Origin: Nocardia nova SH22a
GTDB taxonomy: Bacteria > Actinomycetota > Actinomycetes > Mycobacteriales > Mycobacteriaceae
DNA: 64,000 bases
Direction: 5' to 3'
Assembly: GCF_000523235.1 (NCBI RefSeq)
Contig: NZ_CP006850.1
Coordinates: 6,200,001 to 6,264,000 of the forward strand
The notes below the pieces were generated by a model. It saw nothing but the letters and a program-made list of their open reading frames with translations, made no database searches and was not told the DNA's origin. A program made the position numbers and the translations under genes. Numbering within the stretch: position 1 is the first letter of the stretch; every line of letters starts with the position of its first letter. Below are positions 45,307-55,187 of the stretch, piece after piece.

Positions 45307-47057
45307 CAGGTGTCGAATTCCTGGTAAGTCATGCCTCTATCCAGATCTGCCCAGCGCTCCTCGTGCGCGATGATCAGGAACCGCGATCGAGTACCGTCCC
45401 GGAATGCGATGACCTTCCAATATTCGTCTCGGAGAGTCGAATCCGGCAGCTTCCACAGATAACTGTTGTAGCCGACACCGTCGTCGCTGACGCCGACTCC
45501 CTTGGTGTTGTCCGGCAGTCCCGCGATCACCTTCTGCACATCGGACCGGGAATTGTAGGCCACAACGGCGTAGTCGGGCACGTCCTGGGTGCTCTTACAG
45601 TCCCAGGCCAGTTTCCAGGAGCCCATTTTCAGGTCAGTGGCGTTGGAGCCCGGGGCACGGAGAGTGGTGCCGTCGTCTTCCCTGAAGCAGGACTGGCGGC
45701 CGTATCCGCTGCCACTGGACGAGTTCGCCTTGCCCGCCAGGTGCGAGAACGCCGATTTCATCTCGTCGGCGTTGTTCGTCGTCTTCTGGTGGGATACCAC
45801 GACCACCACCGTGACCACGATCGCCACGAGGACGATCGCGGCGACGATCGCCGCCGCAATCGCGCCACCGGATCGCCTGCGCGGCTGCGGATATCCCAGC
45901 GCCGCACCATAGCCCACCGGCGGGGCGGGCGGACCCGGATAGCGCGAGGGTACGGGCAACGAGGCCCCGGCGGGCGGCAACGCCGATGTCGGCGGGTTCG
46001 GCACCATCGCGGCCGGGGCACCCGGCATCTGCGCACCTGTCGGCCCGGTCGGCCTCATCGCGGGCGTGCCGAGCCCGGCGGCGGCCATCGCCGGACCGGG
46101 AGCCGGAAATGTTCGGTGCCCGCCAGGAGCGGCGGTCGGCGCCGGAACGCCGGGGCCCATCGTGTGCGGCCCGCCACCGGCGATGACGGTCGGCGCCGCA
46201 CCGATGACGGTCGCGGGCCCCACCGGCGCGCTCAGCGCCTTGCGGGCCGCGGACGCGAATTCCACACAGTTGCGGAATCTCTCGGCGGGACGCTTGGCCA
46301 TGGCGCGGGAGATCACCGCGTCCATCGCCGGTGACAGTCCGGCCCGGCGCGCGCTGGCGGGCGGGACCGGTAGTTGCAGATGGCCCCGGATCACCTCGGT
46401 GGGATGTTCGGAATCGAAGGGGCCGATGCCGGTGAGCATCCAGTACAGCGCACAGGCCAGCGAGTACTGATCGGAGCGATGGTCGAGTTCGGCTCCGGTC
46501 ATCTGTTCGGGTGAGGCGTAGGCGAGGGTCGCGGTGAACATGCCCGCCTGCGTCAGATGCGTGGAATCCTCACGCAGCCTGGCGATTCCGAAATCGGTCA
46601 GGAAGACCCGCTCACCCTTACCATCGACCGCGCGCGCCAGCAGGATGTTCGCGGGCTTCACGTCACGATGCATCACACCGTTCTCGTGCGCGTAGTCCAG
46701 CGCCGAGGCGACCCCCTCGATGATCTGCACGGCCCGCTCGATCGGCAGCGACAGCGGATTCACACCGGCGGCATCGATACCGTCCACATACTGCATACAG
46801 ATCCAGAGCTGATCGTCCTCCACCCCCCGGTCGTAGACCGCGACGATCCCCGGATGATCCAGCTGCGCACACAGATCGGCCTCACGCTCGAACCGCGCCC
46901 GGATCTCCGCATCGGTGTACAACTCACGATTCAGCAGTTTCAGCGCTGTCAGCCGGGGCAGGCGCGGATGCCGCGCCAGATACACCGACCCCATCCCACC
47001 CTGCCCGAGCAGTCGCTCCACGATGAACCCGGCAAAGACATCACCGTTGTTCAACAC
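45282..47057 (-). CDS. Transmembrane Ser/Thr protein kinase
   Basis: A 591-residue kinase. G-loop LGQGGMGSV (17-25), Lys40, HRDVKPAN with Asp132, and DFG Asp155 are all intact. A Pro/Ala/Gly-rich linker leads to one membrane helix at about 397-420 and an extracellular domain of about 165 residues with Cys pairs (SCFREDDG, WDCKS, FDTWCNKLP). That sensor domain is not PASTA. Probably senses an envelope signal. Its 3' end overlaps the membrane-protein gene. Confidence 0.92.
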   Translation of the reverse strand: MLNNGDVFAGFIVERLLGQGGMGSVYLARHPRLPRLTALKLLNRELYTDAEIRARFEREADLCAQLDHPGIVAVYDRGVEDDQLWICMQYVDGIDAAGVNPLSLPIERAVQIIEGVASALDYAHENGVMHRDVKPANILLARAVDGKGERVFLTDFGIARLREDSTHLTQAGMFTATLAYASPEQMTGAELDHRSDQYSLACALYWMLTGIGPFDSEHPTEVIRGHLQLPVPPASARRAGLSPAMDAVISRAMAKRPAERFRNCVEFASAARKALSAPVGPATVIGAAPTVIAGGGPHTMGPGVPAPTAAPGGHRTFPAPGPAMAAAGLGTPAMRPTGPTGAQMPGAPAAMVPNPPTSALPPAGASLPVPSRYPGPPAPPVGYGAALGYPQPRRRSGGAIAAAIVAAIVLVAIVVTVVVVVSHQKTTNNADEMKSAFSHLAGKANSSSGSGYGRQSCFREDDGTTLRAPGSNATDLKMGSWKLAWDCKSTQDVPDYAVVAYNSRSDVQKVIAGLPDNTKGVGVSDDGVGYNSYLWKLPDSTLRDEYWKVIAFRDGTRSRFLIIAHEERWADLDRGMTYQEFDTWCNKLPMT

Positions 47058-47107
47058 CTACGTTCCCCCTTCAGGCAACCACCAGGTCGGCATCCTACCC
47101 GGGGGAC

Positions 47108-47767
47108 TCAGCCTGGTGTGACCAGCCCGGATTCATACGCGATCACCACGGCCTGTGCCCGGTCGCGCAGGTCCAGTTTGGAAAAGACCTTGGAGACATG
47201 GGTTTTCACCGTCTGCTCGGCGACGAACAGGGCTTCGGCGATCTCGGTGTTGGACATGCCCTTGGCGATCAGTTCCAGTACCTCGCGCTCCCGGGGAGTC
47301 AGCGCGGCCAGTGCGGGGGCCGGGCGGGGGCGGGCGCGGCGGCGGGTCACGTCCTCGATCAGCCGCCTGGTCACCGTCGGGGCCAGCAGGGCCTGTCCCT
47401 CGGCGACCACCCGCACCGCGCGCACCAGTTCGTCGGCGGGGGCGTCCTTGAGCAGGAATCCGCTCGCGCCCAGGCCCAGCGCCTCGTAGACGTAGTCGTC
47501 GATGTCGAAGGTGGTGAGCATGAGTACTCGCACGGGCGGATCGAACCCGGCGGCCAGGATGGCGCGGGCAGCGTCGAGCCCGTTCATCTCGGGCATGCGC
47601 ACATCCATCAGCACCACATCAGGGCGCAGCCGCTTGGCCTCGGCCACCGCGACGACCCCGTTGGGGGCGTCGCCGATGACGCTGATGTCGGACTGGGCGG
47701 TCAGCAGCGCCCCGAATCCCTGCCGGACCATCGCCTGGTCGTCGGCGATCAGAACGGTGATCGGCAT
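47108..47767 (-). CDS. LuxR-type response regulator
   Basis: A 219-residue NarL-family regulator. Asp55 in VVLMDVRMPE is the phosphorylation site, Lys in FLLKDAP; the C-terminal domain is ALTPREREVLELIAKGMSNTEIAEALFVAEQTVKTHVSKVFSKLDLRDR. It follows uppP by 7 nt and most likely pairs with the kinase at 48841-50070, from which uppP separates it. Confidence 0.93.
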   Translation of the reverse strand: MPITVLIADDQAMVRQGFGALLTAQSDISVIGDAPNGVVAVAEAKRLRPDVVLMDVRMPEMNGLDAARAILAAGFDPPVRVLMLTTFDIDDYVYEALGLGASGFLLKDAPADELVRAVRVVAEGQALLAPTVTRRLIEDVTRRRARPRPAPALAALTPREREVLELIAKGMSNTEIAEALFVAEQTVKTHVSKVFSKLDLRDRAQAVVIAYESGLVTPG

Positions 47768-47774
47768 ACCGGCC

Positions 47775-48725
47775 TCAGATGAATCGGATGATCGACAGCA
47801 ATCCCGCGACGAGGCAGTAGATCGCGAACGGCAGCAGGGTGCGGGTCTTGAAGAACCGCTCCAGGAAACGCACCGCCAGCCACGCCGCCACCCCCGCGAC
47901 GATCGCGCCGACCAGTGCCTGACCGTGGATGCCCGCGGCCTGCGGACCGGCCAGCTCCGGCAGTTTCAGCACACCCGCGGCGAGGATCACCGGAGTGGCG
48001 AGCAGGAAGGCGAATTTCGCGGTGTCCTCGTGATCGAGACCGCGCAGCAGACCGCCGACCATGGTCAGTCCGGACCGGCTGAATCCGGCCAGCAGCGCGC
48101 CCGACTGGGCCAGGCCGATACCCAGCGCATCCTTCACCGACAGTGCCGCGAGCCGCTCGTCGGAGGCCACCTCGACCTCCTCCCGGGTGGTCACCCCCCG
48201 GGCCCGTTCCTCTTCCCGAGCCTCGTCCTCGGCGAAGCGGCGGCCGTATTCGGCGAGACTGGGGGCGTTGCGCCGGCGCAGGCCCTCGCCCACGATCAGC
48301 ACCACACCGTTGAGGGTGAGGAAGACACTCGCGTAGATCGGCGTCGCGAACATGGTGCGCAGCGGATGTTCCAGCAGCAGGCCCAGAATGCCCACCGGGA
48401 TGGTCGCCAGCACGATCAGCCACGCCAGCCGCTGCGACGAGGTCTCGACGCGCCGGGTCCGCAGCGTCTGGAAGAAGCCGACGATGATGTCGCGCCAGTC
48501 CCGCCAGTAGTAGCCCAGCAGCGCGATCGCCGTGGCGACGTGCAATGCCACGACGAAGGCCAGATACGGCGTCCCGTTCTCGGAGTCGCCCTCGGTGACC
48601 AGCTTTTCCCAGCTCCCACCCAGCCAGGCCGGAACCAGCACGGAGTGGCCGAGGCTCGAGATGGGAAACAATTCGGTGACGCCCTGCAGCGCGCCGATGA
48701 CGATGGCTTGGAAATAGGTGAGCAT
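47775..48725 (-). CDS. uppP: Undecaprenyl-diphosphatase
   Basis: A 316-residue BacA/UppP membrane enzyme that recycles the peptidoglycan lipid carrier and gives bacitracin resistance. Motifs QGVTELFPISSLGH and AGFSRSGLT form the active site; both are complete. The central loop (residues 130-175) is longer and more charged than usual. Placed between a response regulator and its probable kinase, so it may be a direct target of that system. Confidence 0.93.
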   Translation of the reverse strand: MLTYFQAIVIGALQGVTELFPISSLGHSVLVPAWLGGSWEKLVTEGDSENGTPYLAFVVALHVATAIALLGYYWRDWRDIIVGFFQTLRTRRVETSSQRLAWLIVLATIPVGILGLLLEHPLRTMFATPIYASVFLTLNGVVLIVGEGLRRRNAPSLAEYGRRFAEDEAREEERARGVTTREEVEVASDERLAALSVKDALGIGLAQSGALLAGFSRSGLTMVGGLLRGLDHEDTAKFAFLLATPVILAAGVLKLPELAGPQAAGIHGQALVGAIVAGVAAWLAVRFLERFFKTRTLLPFAIYCLVAGLLSIIRFI

Positions 48726-48840
48726 CGCCGCTAAGTCTTACACGAACACGCCGACTGCCCCACGTGCGCGCCGCCTCCCGCATCTGCGGATCTCCTCCCC
48801 CACCAGCTGAATTCGGACATACATCGCACAACCGGTGTGG

Positions 48841-50070
48841 TCATCCGGGCAGGGAGGCCGCCGGGCCCGCGATCGCGACGCCGATCGGTAACCGGGCGTA
48901 CACCTGGAATCCACCCTCGGATCGAGGTCCGGCCGCCACCGTGCCACCGATCGCCTCGGCGCGCGCCCGCATACCCGCGATACCGCTACCACCCGACGCC
49001 GAGTCCGGTTCCGGCGCGGCGGCGGACTCGTTGGCGACGAGCAGCTCCACCGATTCGACGGTCACGGTGATGGTCACCGTGACCGCGGCGCCCGACGCGT
49101 GCCGGGAGACGTTGGACAGCGATTCCTGGACGATCCGGTACATCGCCAGGCCGACGGTGTCGGGCACCGCGGCCAGTGAGCCGTCGATGGTCCATTCGAT
49201 GGGCACGCCCGCGCGGCGCACACCGTCGAGTACCGCCACGACATCGGCGGCAGTCGGTTGCGGCGCGTGCTCGGGCAACTGCCCGTCACTGCGCAGGACG
49301 CCGAGCATGCTGCGGACCTCGTTGAGCGCCTCGCGCGCGGAGGCGCCGATGGCCTCGAATTCCGCCCGCGCCGAAGGCGACACCGCCTCGACCCGGTAGG
49401 GCGCGGTCTGAGCCTGCACCACCACCATCGACATGTGGTGGGCGACCACATCGTGCAGATCGCGCGCGATACGGGCCTTCTCCTCGAGGATCGCCCGCCG
49501 GGCCCGCTCCACCTCGTTCTGCTCCTCCTGCCGCACCAGGGCCTGGCGCGAGAGCACCAGCCAGCGCACCAGCAGACCGAAGCCGACCAGCCCCGTCATC
49601 GCCAGCGGCCAGCCGAAACCGGCCTCGGCGAACGAGTCCCCGGCACTGCCCAAGGTGGTGGCGAACAACAGCGACGAGGCGATCCACGCGATCAGGACGA
49701 CCTGCATCGGAGCGCGGACTGCCACCGCGAACAACAGCGCGAACAGCACCAGGATGTGGACCACCTGGAAGGGCAGGTCGTTGCCCGGCTGATGCGGTAT
49801 CGCCAGTGCGATCAGCAGTGCGGCGCCCGCGGAGATCGCCCAGCCGAGCGCCGGGTTGACCCGGACCAGGACCAGCGGGAACACCGCCAGCGCGGCGATG
49901 AACGGCTGCGCCGCGGCGGGCACCTGATGGGTCAGGTGCAGGGTCGGCCAGCCCACCGAGAACAGGGTCACGACGGCCACCGCCGTCACGACGTCGAGCC
50001 ACAGCCGCGCCCGGCCCGGAGTCCGCGCCGTCGTGCCGATCCACCGCACCGCTCGTGTCGCCCATCTCAT
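48841..50070 (-). CDS. Sensor histidine kinase (NarL/DesK type)
   Basis: A 409-residue kinase with five or six membrane helices in the first 175 residues, a short coiled linker, then HisKA_3 with His206 in ARDLHDVVAHHMS and an HATPase_c domain (SGGSGIAGMRARAEAIGG). No extracellular sensor domain is apparent. The ATG at 50070 is chosen because it opens the first helix region. Together with uppP and the regulator at 47108 it forms a probable cell-envelope stress unit. Confidence 0.9.
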   Translation of the reverse strand: MRWATRAVRWIGTTARTPGRARLWLDVVTAVAVVTLFSVGWPTLHLTHQVPAAAQPFIAALAVFPLVLVRVNPALGWAISAGAALLIALAIPHQPGNDLPFQVVHILVLFALLFAVAVRAPMQVVLIAWIASSLLFATTLGSAGDSFAEAGFGWPLAMTGLVGFGLLVRWLVLSRQALVRQEEQNEVERARRAILEEKARIARDLHDVVAHHMSMVVVQAQTAPYRVEAVSPSARAEFEAIGASAREALNEVRSMLGVLRSDGQLPEHAPQPTAADVVAVLDGVRRAGVPIEWTIDGSLAAVPDTVGLAMYRIVQESLSNVSRHASGAAVTVTITVTVESVELLVANESAAAPEPDSASGGSGIAGMRARAEAIGGTVAAGPRSEGGFQVYARLPIGVAIAGPAASLPG

Positions 50071-50133
50071 GATGACGAGCCTAGAAAGCGCGCGGCGATT
50101 CGTCCTCACCCCGAGGTCCGGCATTCCACCCCC

Positions 50134-50143
50134 TACCCGGGTA
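50134..50143. promoter_or_regulatory. Palindrome in HK2 / PLA2-fusion promoter
   Basis: TACCCGGGTA lies in the divergent region between the kinase and the PLA2-fusion gene, a plausible response-regulator site. Short, so could be chance. Confidence 0.3.
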
Positions 50144-50237
50144 TGACATCGGGTCCCGGGCCCACCCCGGTAGCGGTGGCGAAATCGATCCGCGGCGTGA
50201 GGTGCCGCCCGGCTCCGGATTCCTACTTTCGACAACC

Positions 50238-53135
50238 ATGAGCGATGCAGTGGCAGCGGAGGCGGCCGGATTCCGGACCGGTCATCCGCACACCCCGGGG
50301 CGGACACCGCGATCCGATCGAAATGAAATACGCTGGACTACAACACATTCACTCCTGTGCGCGACCATCGTCACCCTGTTGACGATCATCGCCGCAACAA
50401 TGACGCTGCCCGTCACAACCGCCGCGGCAGCGCCCCTGCCACCCGGCACCGCAGATGCACTACCGGATACAGCCGACACTCCAGCGGCTGCGGCTGCTAC
50501 CTCTGCCACACAGCCCGGCACCTCCGACGAGCCTTCCGGTATCTCCGAGGCGGGCCCCGGTGTGGAGAATTCCGCCGCGCGCGGTGCGGTGCGGGCGCTG
50601 ACCGGTCCGCGCCCCGCCAGCGCGGTGATGCCCGCGGATTTCGCGGCGTCGCAAGGGTATCGGCCGGTCGAGGTGGACGGGATGCCGGTGGATCCGGGCG
50701 GCCAGTGCTCCTCCCCCATCCCGCTGCCGGGCGAGTTCGACACCGCCTGCAAGGCCCACGACCTGGGCTACGACCTGCTGCGCTACGCCGAACTGCACGG
50801 CAGTCCCCTCGGCCCGTGGGCCCGTCGCGCCGTAGATGCGACCTTGCAACAACACATGTTCGACGCGTGCGCCACCCGCACCGCGACCCTCGCCCGCCTG
50901 CAGTGCGACACCATGGCCGCGATCGCCACCGGCGCGGTGGACATCAACTCGCGCCGCCAGAACTACGCCGCCCCGATGCCCGAATACCTGTTCGGCGCAC
51001 AGCTTTCCGGCACCGACCTGGGCCCGCAGCTGGTGCGCATCCTGGCATCGGCAGCCATGGCGCTACTACTGGTCGCCGCCCTGTTCGCGGTGGTGCGCAG
51101 GGTGATCCGGCCCGGCCGGAGCGGACATGGTGACGGACCGCGCCGGCAGCCGACCAGCCACCCGAAACGCCTGCGGGAATCCCTCAGCGGCCATGGGATG
51201 CGACTGTGGGGATACCTGGCCGGGTATGTGGTGCGGCTGCGCGAACATTCCGCCGGCGCCTTCCTCTCCGGGAGACGGGCAGTCGTCGGCCTCCAGCACG
51301 CGTTCGGCTTCCCCGCGCCTGCCCTCGCGGGCGGTGTGGCCACAGGGGGCGGCACTGTGCCCGGGCCGAGTGAGGCGATACAGACGACAGCGCTGCGCAT
51401 CTCACGACCGGGCCGCCCAGCGGCAGAGTCCGGGCCCGATACCCGAGGCCGCGTCGGCTCCGCCGGCCGCGAACCCGCGCGGACCACCGCCTCACCCCGC
51501 GCCTCGGCAACACATCGCCTCGACGTGACCGTCCAGCGGGCCCGTGCCACCGGCGATTTCGAAATCGGCGACCAGATCGATCCGTTTCGGCAACTCCGGG
51601 ATCAGCGGAGCGGGGGCAACAAGCGTTTTGCCCGGCAAGAGCACCTCGACCCCCGGGAAGACCGGGCGAACGGCCCGCACACCATCGCCGAGCGAATCCG
51701 TGCGATCACACCACGAGTCCATACGATCAACCCGCCGATCAGCGCGATCACCCAACGGATCGGCGCGGTTGTCCGGCGGCTGGGCGCGGTCGTCCGGCGG
51801 ATCGGCGCGAGCGGTTCTCCGCGGACCGGAACACTCGTGGCGACCTCGGCCGGAGTTGTCGCCTCGCTCTGGCCCGGATTGTTACCGCGGACCTCGATCG
51901 CGCAGGCCTTGCTCACCGCCATTCTGATACTCGTATCGCTCACCGTGGCGGGGATCGTCCGGAAGATACTGCGGCGCTTCGGGTCCGACACGGAGCGGCG
52001 GCTCGGCAAGTATCGGCTGTGGATTGCCGCCGCCTGCGCTGTCGCGGTGACGGGAGCCCTCGCCCATGCCTGGCTCTGGCAGAACCGGCTGCGTGCGGCG
52101 ATGGAGTTCCCCGCCGCCGGACCGATGTACTGGTTGCACTGGGCGCTCGGCACCACCGCGGTGCTGATCCCGGTATTGCTCGTCGTGCGCGGACTGCGTT
52201 GGGCTGCAGCGTATGTGGGCCGGTTGCGGTCCGTGGCGCTGGTGACGGCCACGGTGTTCGCCTGCCAGTTCGCACTGCTTCCAGCGGTGGTGAACTGGCA
52301 GCGCTCGACCTTCGCGACCGCCGACGCCGCCATGGATCGCGATGTGGTGCAGCCGGTGTCGTTCACCCGCTCGGGCAGCCCGGAGTCCGCCGTGCAATGG
52401 TCCTCACTCGGTGCCGAGGGGCGCAAGTTCGTGTCCGAACGCGGTCTGTCCGTCCGGGTCTACATCGGGCTGAACTCCGCACCGGATCTGGAATCCCGTG
52501 TCGCCCTTGCCATTCGGGAGATCGAACGATCGGGCGGATTCGAGCGCGGCAATCTGGTGATGATGGTGCCGACCGGATCGGGCTGGCTGGACGCGAATGC
52601 CGCGCACGGACTGGATCAGCGCTTCGGCGGTGACGCCACCCTGATCGGCATGCAGTACTCCCAGGCGCCGAGCTGGGCGACGTTCCTGTTCGCCCGGTCC
52701 GATGCCGAGCGGTCCGCCCGCGCGCTGTTCACCGGCATCGAGCGACGCCTCGCCACGCTGGCGCATCCGCCGAAACTGTACGTCTACGGTCAGAGCCTGG
52801 GCGCGACCGCGGGCAGCGCGATCTTCACCGGCGACAGCGACGAAGCACGGCGGGTGTGCGCGGTGCTGTGGGCCGGTCCGCCCGCGAGCACGGTCCATCA
52901 CGGCAACGCGACCGTCCTGGCCAACTCCTCCGATCCCGTCGTGCAGTGGTCGCCCCGATTGCTCTGGCACGCACCGGATCTCGGCGGCGCCCGCCGCGAC
53001 GCACCGCATCCGCCGTGGCTGCCGGTGCTGAGCTGGGTGCAGACGACCGCCGACATGCTGTCCGCGCTGGCGCCGGGCCCCGGCCACGGACACCGCTACG
53101 GGATCGACCAGGGAACCACCCTCGGTTCCTGCTGA
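50238..53135 (+). CDS. Phospholipase A2 / Abhydrolase_9 fusion membrane protein
   Basis: A 965-residue, two-enzyme membrane protein. After a signal-like helix (about 40-66) comes a prokaryotic PLA2 domain with CSSPIPLPGEFDTACKAHDLGYD; the catalytic His-Asp is at 174-175. A membrane helix (266-286), a charged linker and about four more helices follow. The C-terminal third is the Abhydrolase_9 (PF10081-type) domain: NSAPDLESRVALAIREIERSG, MVPTGSGWLDANAAHGLD, YSQAPSWATFL and nucleophile Ser853 in YGQSLG. Both active sites look intact. Such a fusion is unusual; function probably lipid hydrolysis at the envelope. Confidence 0.8.
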   Translation: MSDAVAAEAAGFRTGHPHTPGRTPRSDRNEIRWTTTHSLLCATIVTLLTIIAATMTLPVTTAAAAPLPPGTADALPDTADTPAAAAATSATQPGTSDEPSGISEAGPGVENSAARGAVRALTGPRPASAVMPADFAASQGYRPVEVDGMPVDPGGQCSSPIPLPGEFDTACKAHDLGYDLLRYAELHGSPLGPWARRAVDATLQQHMFDACATRTATLARLQCDTMAAIATGAVDINSRRQNYAAPMPEYLFGAQLSGTDLGPQLVRILASAAMALLLVAALFAVVRRVIRPGRSGHGDGPRRQPTSHPKRLRESLSGHGMRLWGYLAGYVVRLREHSAGAFLSGRRAVVGLQHAFGFPAPALAGGVATGGGTVPGPSEAIQTTALRISRPGRPAAESGPDTRGRVGSAGREPARTTASPRASATHRLDVTVQRARATGDFEIGDQIDPFRQLRDQRSGGNKRFARQEHLDPREDRANGPHTIAERIRAITPRVHTINPPISAITQRIGAVVRRLGAVVRRIGASGSPRTGTLVATSAGVVASLWPGLLPRTSIAQALLTAILILVSLTVAGIVRKILRRFGSDTERRLGKYRLWIAAACAVAVTGALAHAWLWQNRLRAAMEFPAAGPMYWLHWALGTTAVLIPVLLVVRGLRWAAAYVGRLRSVALVTATVFACQFALLPAVVNWQRSTFATADAAMDRDVVQPVSFTRSGSPESAVQWSSLGAEGRKFVSERGLSVRVYIGLNSAPDLESRVALAIREIERSGGFERGNLVMMVPTGSGWLDANAAHGLDQRFGGDATLIGMQYSQAPSWATFLFARSDAERSARALFTGIERRLATLAHPPKLYVYGQSLGATAGSAIFTGDSDEARRVCAVLWAGPPASTVHHGNATVLANSSDPVVQWSPRLLWHAPDLGGARRDAPHPPWLPVLSWVQTTADMLSALAPGPGHGHRYGIDQGTTLGSC

Positions 53136-53174
53136 TCAGACACCCCGCACTCGCGCCGCCGACCGTGTGCTATA

Positions 53175-53198
53175 CCGGTTCTCGCAGGTCAGAACTGG
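53175..53198. promoter_or_regulatory. Candidate MarR operator
   Basis: Arms CCGGTTCT and AGAACTGG, one mismatch, around 8 nt, placed 20 nt before the marR-type gene. Probable autoregulatory site. Confidence 0.42.
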
Positions 53199-53218
53199 AA
53201 AATTGGCGGAAGGACGGC

Positions 53219-53668
53219 ATGGACAAGCCCACGGATCAGGTGGAATTCGAGACCATGCTGCTCGGCCGCTACACCATCCACCCGCGCTATCGCCGCGACG
53301 GCACCCGCATGGATCGCAGTGCGTATCTGGTGCTGAGCCGGCTCGCGATCGACGGGCCGATGTCGATCGGTCAGCTCAGTGAGGCGTTCGGACTCGACAC
53401 CTCCACCCTCAACCGGCAGACCGCCGCCCTGCTGCGGGCCGGTCAGGCGGAACGGATTCCCGATCCCGAGGGCGGGATGGCCCGCAAATTCCGCATCACA
53501 CCGGCGGGCGAGGCCGATCTCGACGCGGAGCGCAATGCCAATATCGAAGGCCTCGGCCGGGTGCTCGAGGACTGGTCGGCCGAGGACGTGGCTCGATTCG
53601 CGGAGTTCCTGCAGCGATTCAACACCGATATCGAACGCCTCGACGGCCGCCCCTGGCCGCGCCCCTGA
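53219..53668 (+). CDS. MarR family transcriptional regulator
   Basis: A 149-residue winged-helix regulator: GPMSIGQLSEAFGLDTSTLNRQTAALLRAG is the recognition unit and RIPDPEGGMARKFRITPAGEADL the wing. The ATG at 53219 follows GGAAGGAC. The gene stands between the PLA2 fusion and gatA, convergent with gatA. Its targets other than itself are unclear. Confidence 0.88.
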   Translation: MDKPTDQVEFETMLLGRYTIHPRYRRDGTRMDRSAYLVLSRLAIDGPMSIGQLSEAFGLDTSTLNRQTAALLRAGQAERIPDPEGGMARKFRITPAGEADLDAERNANIEGLGRVLEDWSAEDVARFAEFLQRFNTDIERLDGRPWPRP

Positions 53669-53711
53669 CACCGCGCGTCCGGTAGAACGCGAATTCCACC
53701 GGACTCGGTCG

Positions 53712-55187
53712 TCAGGCGATCGGACCGCGCGCGGCCTCGTAGGCGGCGCCCACGCGATAGAGCCGATCGTCGGCCAGCGCGGGCGCCATGATCTGCAACC
53801 CCACCGGCAGCCCGTCGTCCGCGGACAGCCCCGAGGGCACCGACATCGCGCAATGACCGGCCAGGTTGGTCGGGAGCGTGCACAGGTCCGACAGGTACAT
53901 CGCCAGCGGATCGTTCACCTTCTCCCCCAGCTTCCACGGCGTGAACGGGCTGGTCGGCGAGACCAGGACGTCGACGCTCTCGTAGGCCTTGTCGAAGTCC
54001 TGCGCGATCAGGGTGCGGACCTTGAGCGCCTTACCGTAATAGGCGTCGTAGTACCCCGAGGACAGGGCGTAGGTGCCGATCATGATGCGGCGCTTGACCT
54101 CCGGGCCGAAACCGGCATCGCGGGTCAGCGACATGACCTGTTCGGCGGAATGGCTGCCGTCGTCACCGACGCGCAGGCCGTAGCGCATCGCGTCGAACCG
54201 GGCCAGGTTGGACGACACCTCGCTGGGCAGGATCAGGTAGTAGGAGGCCAGCGCGTACTCGAAGTTCGGGCACGACACCTCGACCACTTCGGCGCCGAGA
54301 TCCTTCAACCGGGCGACCGCCGCGTCGAAGGAGGCGATCACACCGGGCTGATAGCTGTCGGAGTGCAGTTCCTTCACCACGCCGACCTTCAGTCCGGCCA
54401 GATCGCCGCGGGCGCCCTCGCGGGCCGCGGCCACCACCGGCGGCACCGCGACATCGCGGGAGGTCGAATCCCTCGGATCGTGTCCGGCGATCACCTCGTG
54501 CAGCAACGCGGTGTCCAGGACGGTGCGCCCGCACGGACCGCCCTGATCCAGCGAGGACGCGCACGCGACCAGGCCGTAGCGGGACACGGTGCCGTAGGTG
54601 GGTTTGGTGCCGACGGTCGCGGTGACCGCGGCGGGCTGCCGGATCGAACCGCCGGTGTCGGTGCCGATCGCCAGCGGAGCCTGATACGAGGCCAGCGCCG
54701 CCGCCGAACCACCGCCGGAACCGCCCGGGATACGGGTGGTGTCCCACGGGTTGCGGGTCGGCCCGTACGCGGAGTTCTCGGTGGACGAACCCATCGCGAA
54801 CTCGTCCATGTTGGTCTTGCCGACGATCGGGATCCCGGCGGCCCGCAGCTTGGCGGTGACGGTGGCGTCGTAGGGCGAGACCCAGCCCTCGAGAATCTTC
54901 GACCCGCAGGTGGTCGGCATATCGGTGGTGGTGAAAACATCCTTGAGCGCCAACGGAACTCCCGCCAGCGGCGAGGCCACGGTTCCGGCGGCGACGGCCG
55001 CGTCCACCTCGGCGGCGGTGGCCAGCGCCTGCTCCCCGGCCACGTGCAGGAAAGCGTTCAGCTCACCGTCGACCTCGGCGATGCGCCGCAGATGCGCCTC
55101 GGTGACCTCCACCGAGGACACCTCCCGCGCGTGGATCTTGTCCGCCAGCTCGGCCGCCGACAGCTTGGTCAAGTCGTCGCCGCTCAC
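53712..55187 (-). CDS. gatA: Asp-tRNA(Asn)/Glu-tRNA(Gln) amidotransferase subunit A
   Basis: A 491-residue amidase-signature enzyme that releases ammonia from glutamine for GatB. The Ser-cisSer-Lys triad is visible: Lys in [10 protein letters not shown], and [14 protein letters not shown] with [12 protein letters not shown] for the serines. The GTG at 55187 overlaps gatC by 4 nt. Complete length. gatB lies 21.6 kb upstream on the map. Confidence 0.97.
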   Translation of the reverse strand: MSGDDLTKLSAAELADKIHAREVSSVEVTEAHLRRIAEVDGELNAFLHVAGEQALATAAEVDAAVAAGTVASPLAGVPLALKDVFTTTDMPTTCGSKILEGWVSPYDATVTAKLRAAGIPIVGKTNMDEFAMGSSTENSAYGPTRNPWDTTRIPGGSGGGSAAALASYQAPLAIGTDTGGSIRQPAAVTATVGTKPTYGTVSRYGLVACASSLDQGGPCGRTVLDTALLHEVIAGHDPRDSTSRDVAVPPVVAAAREGARGDLAGLKVGVVKELHSDSYQPGVIASFDAAVARLKDLGAEVVEVSCPNFEYALASYYLILPSEVSSNLARFDAMRYGLRVGDDGSHSAEQVMSLTRDAGFGPEVKRRIMIGTYALSSGYYDAYYGKALKVRTLIAQDFDKAYESVDVLVSPTSPFTPWKLGEKVNDPLAMYLSDLCTLPTNLAGHCAMSVPSGLSADDGLPVGLQIMAPALADDRLYRVGAAYEAARGPIA

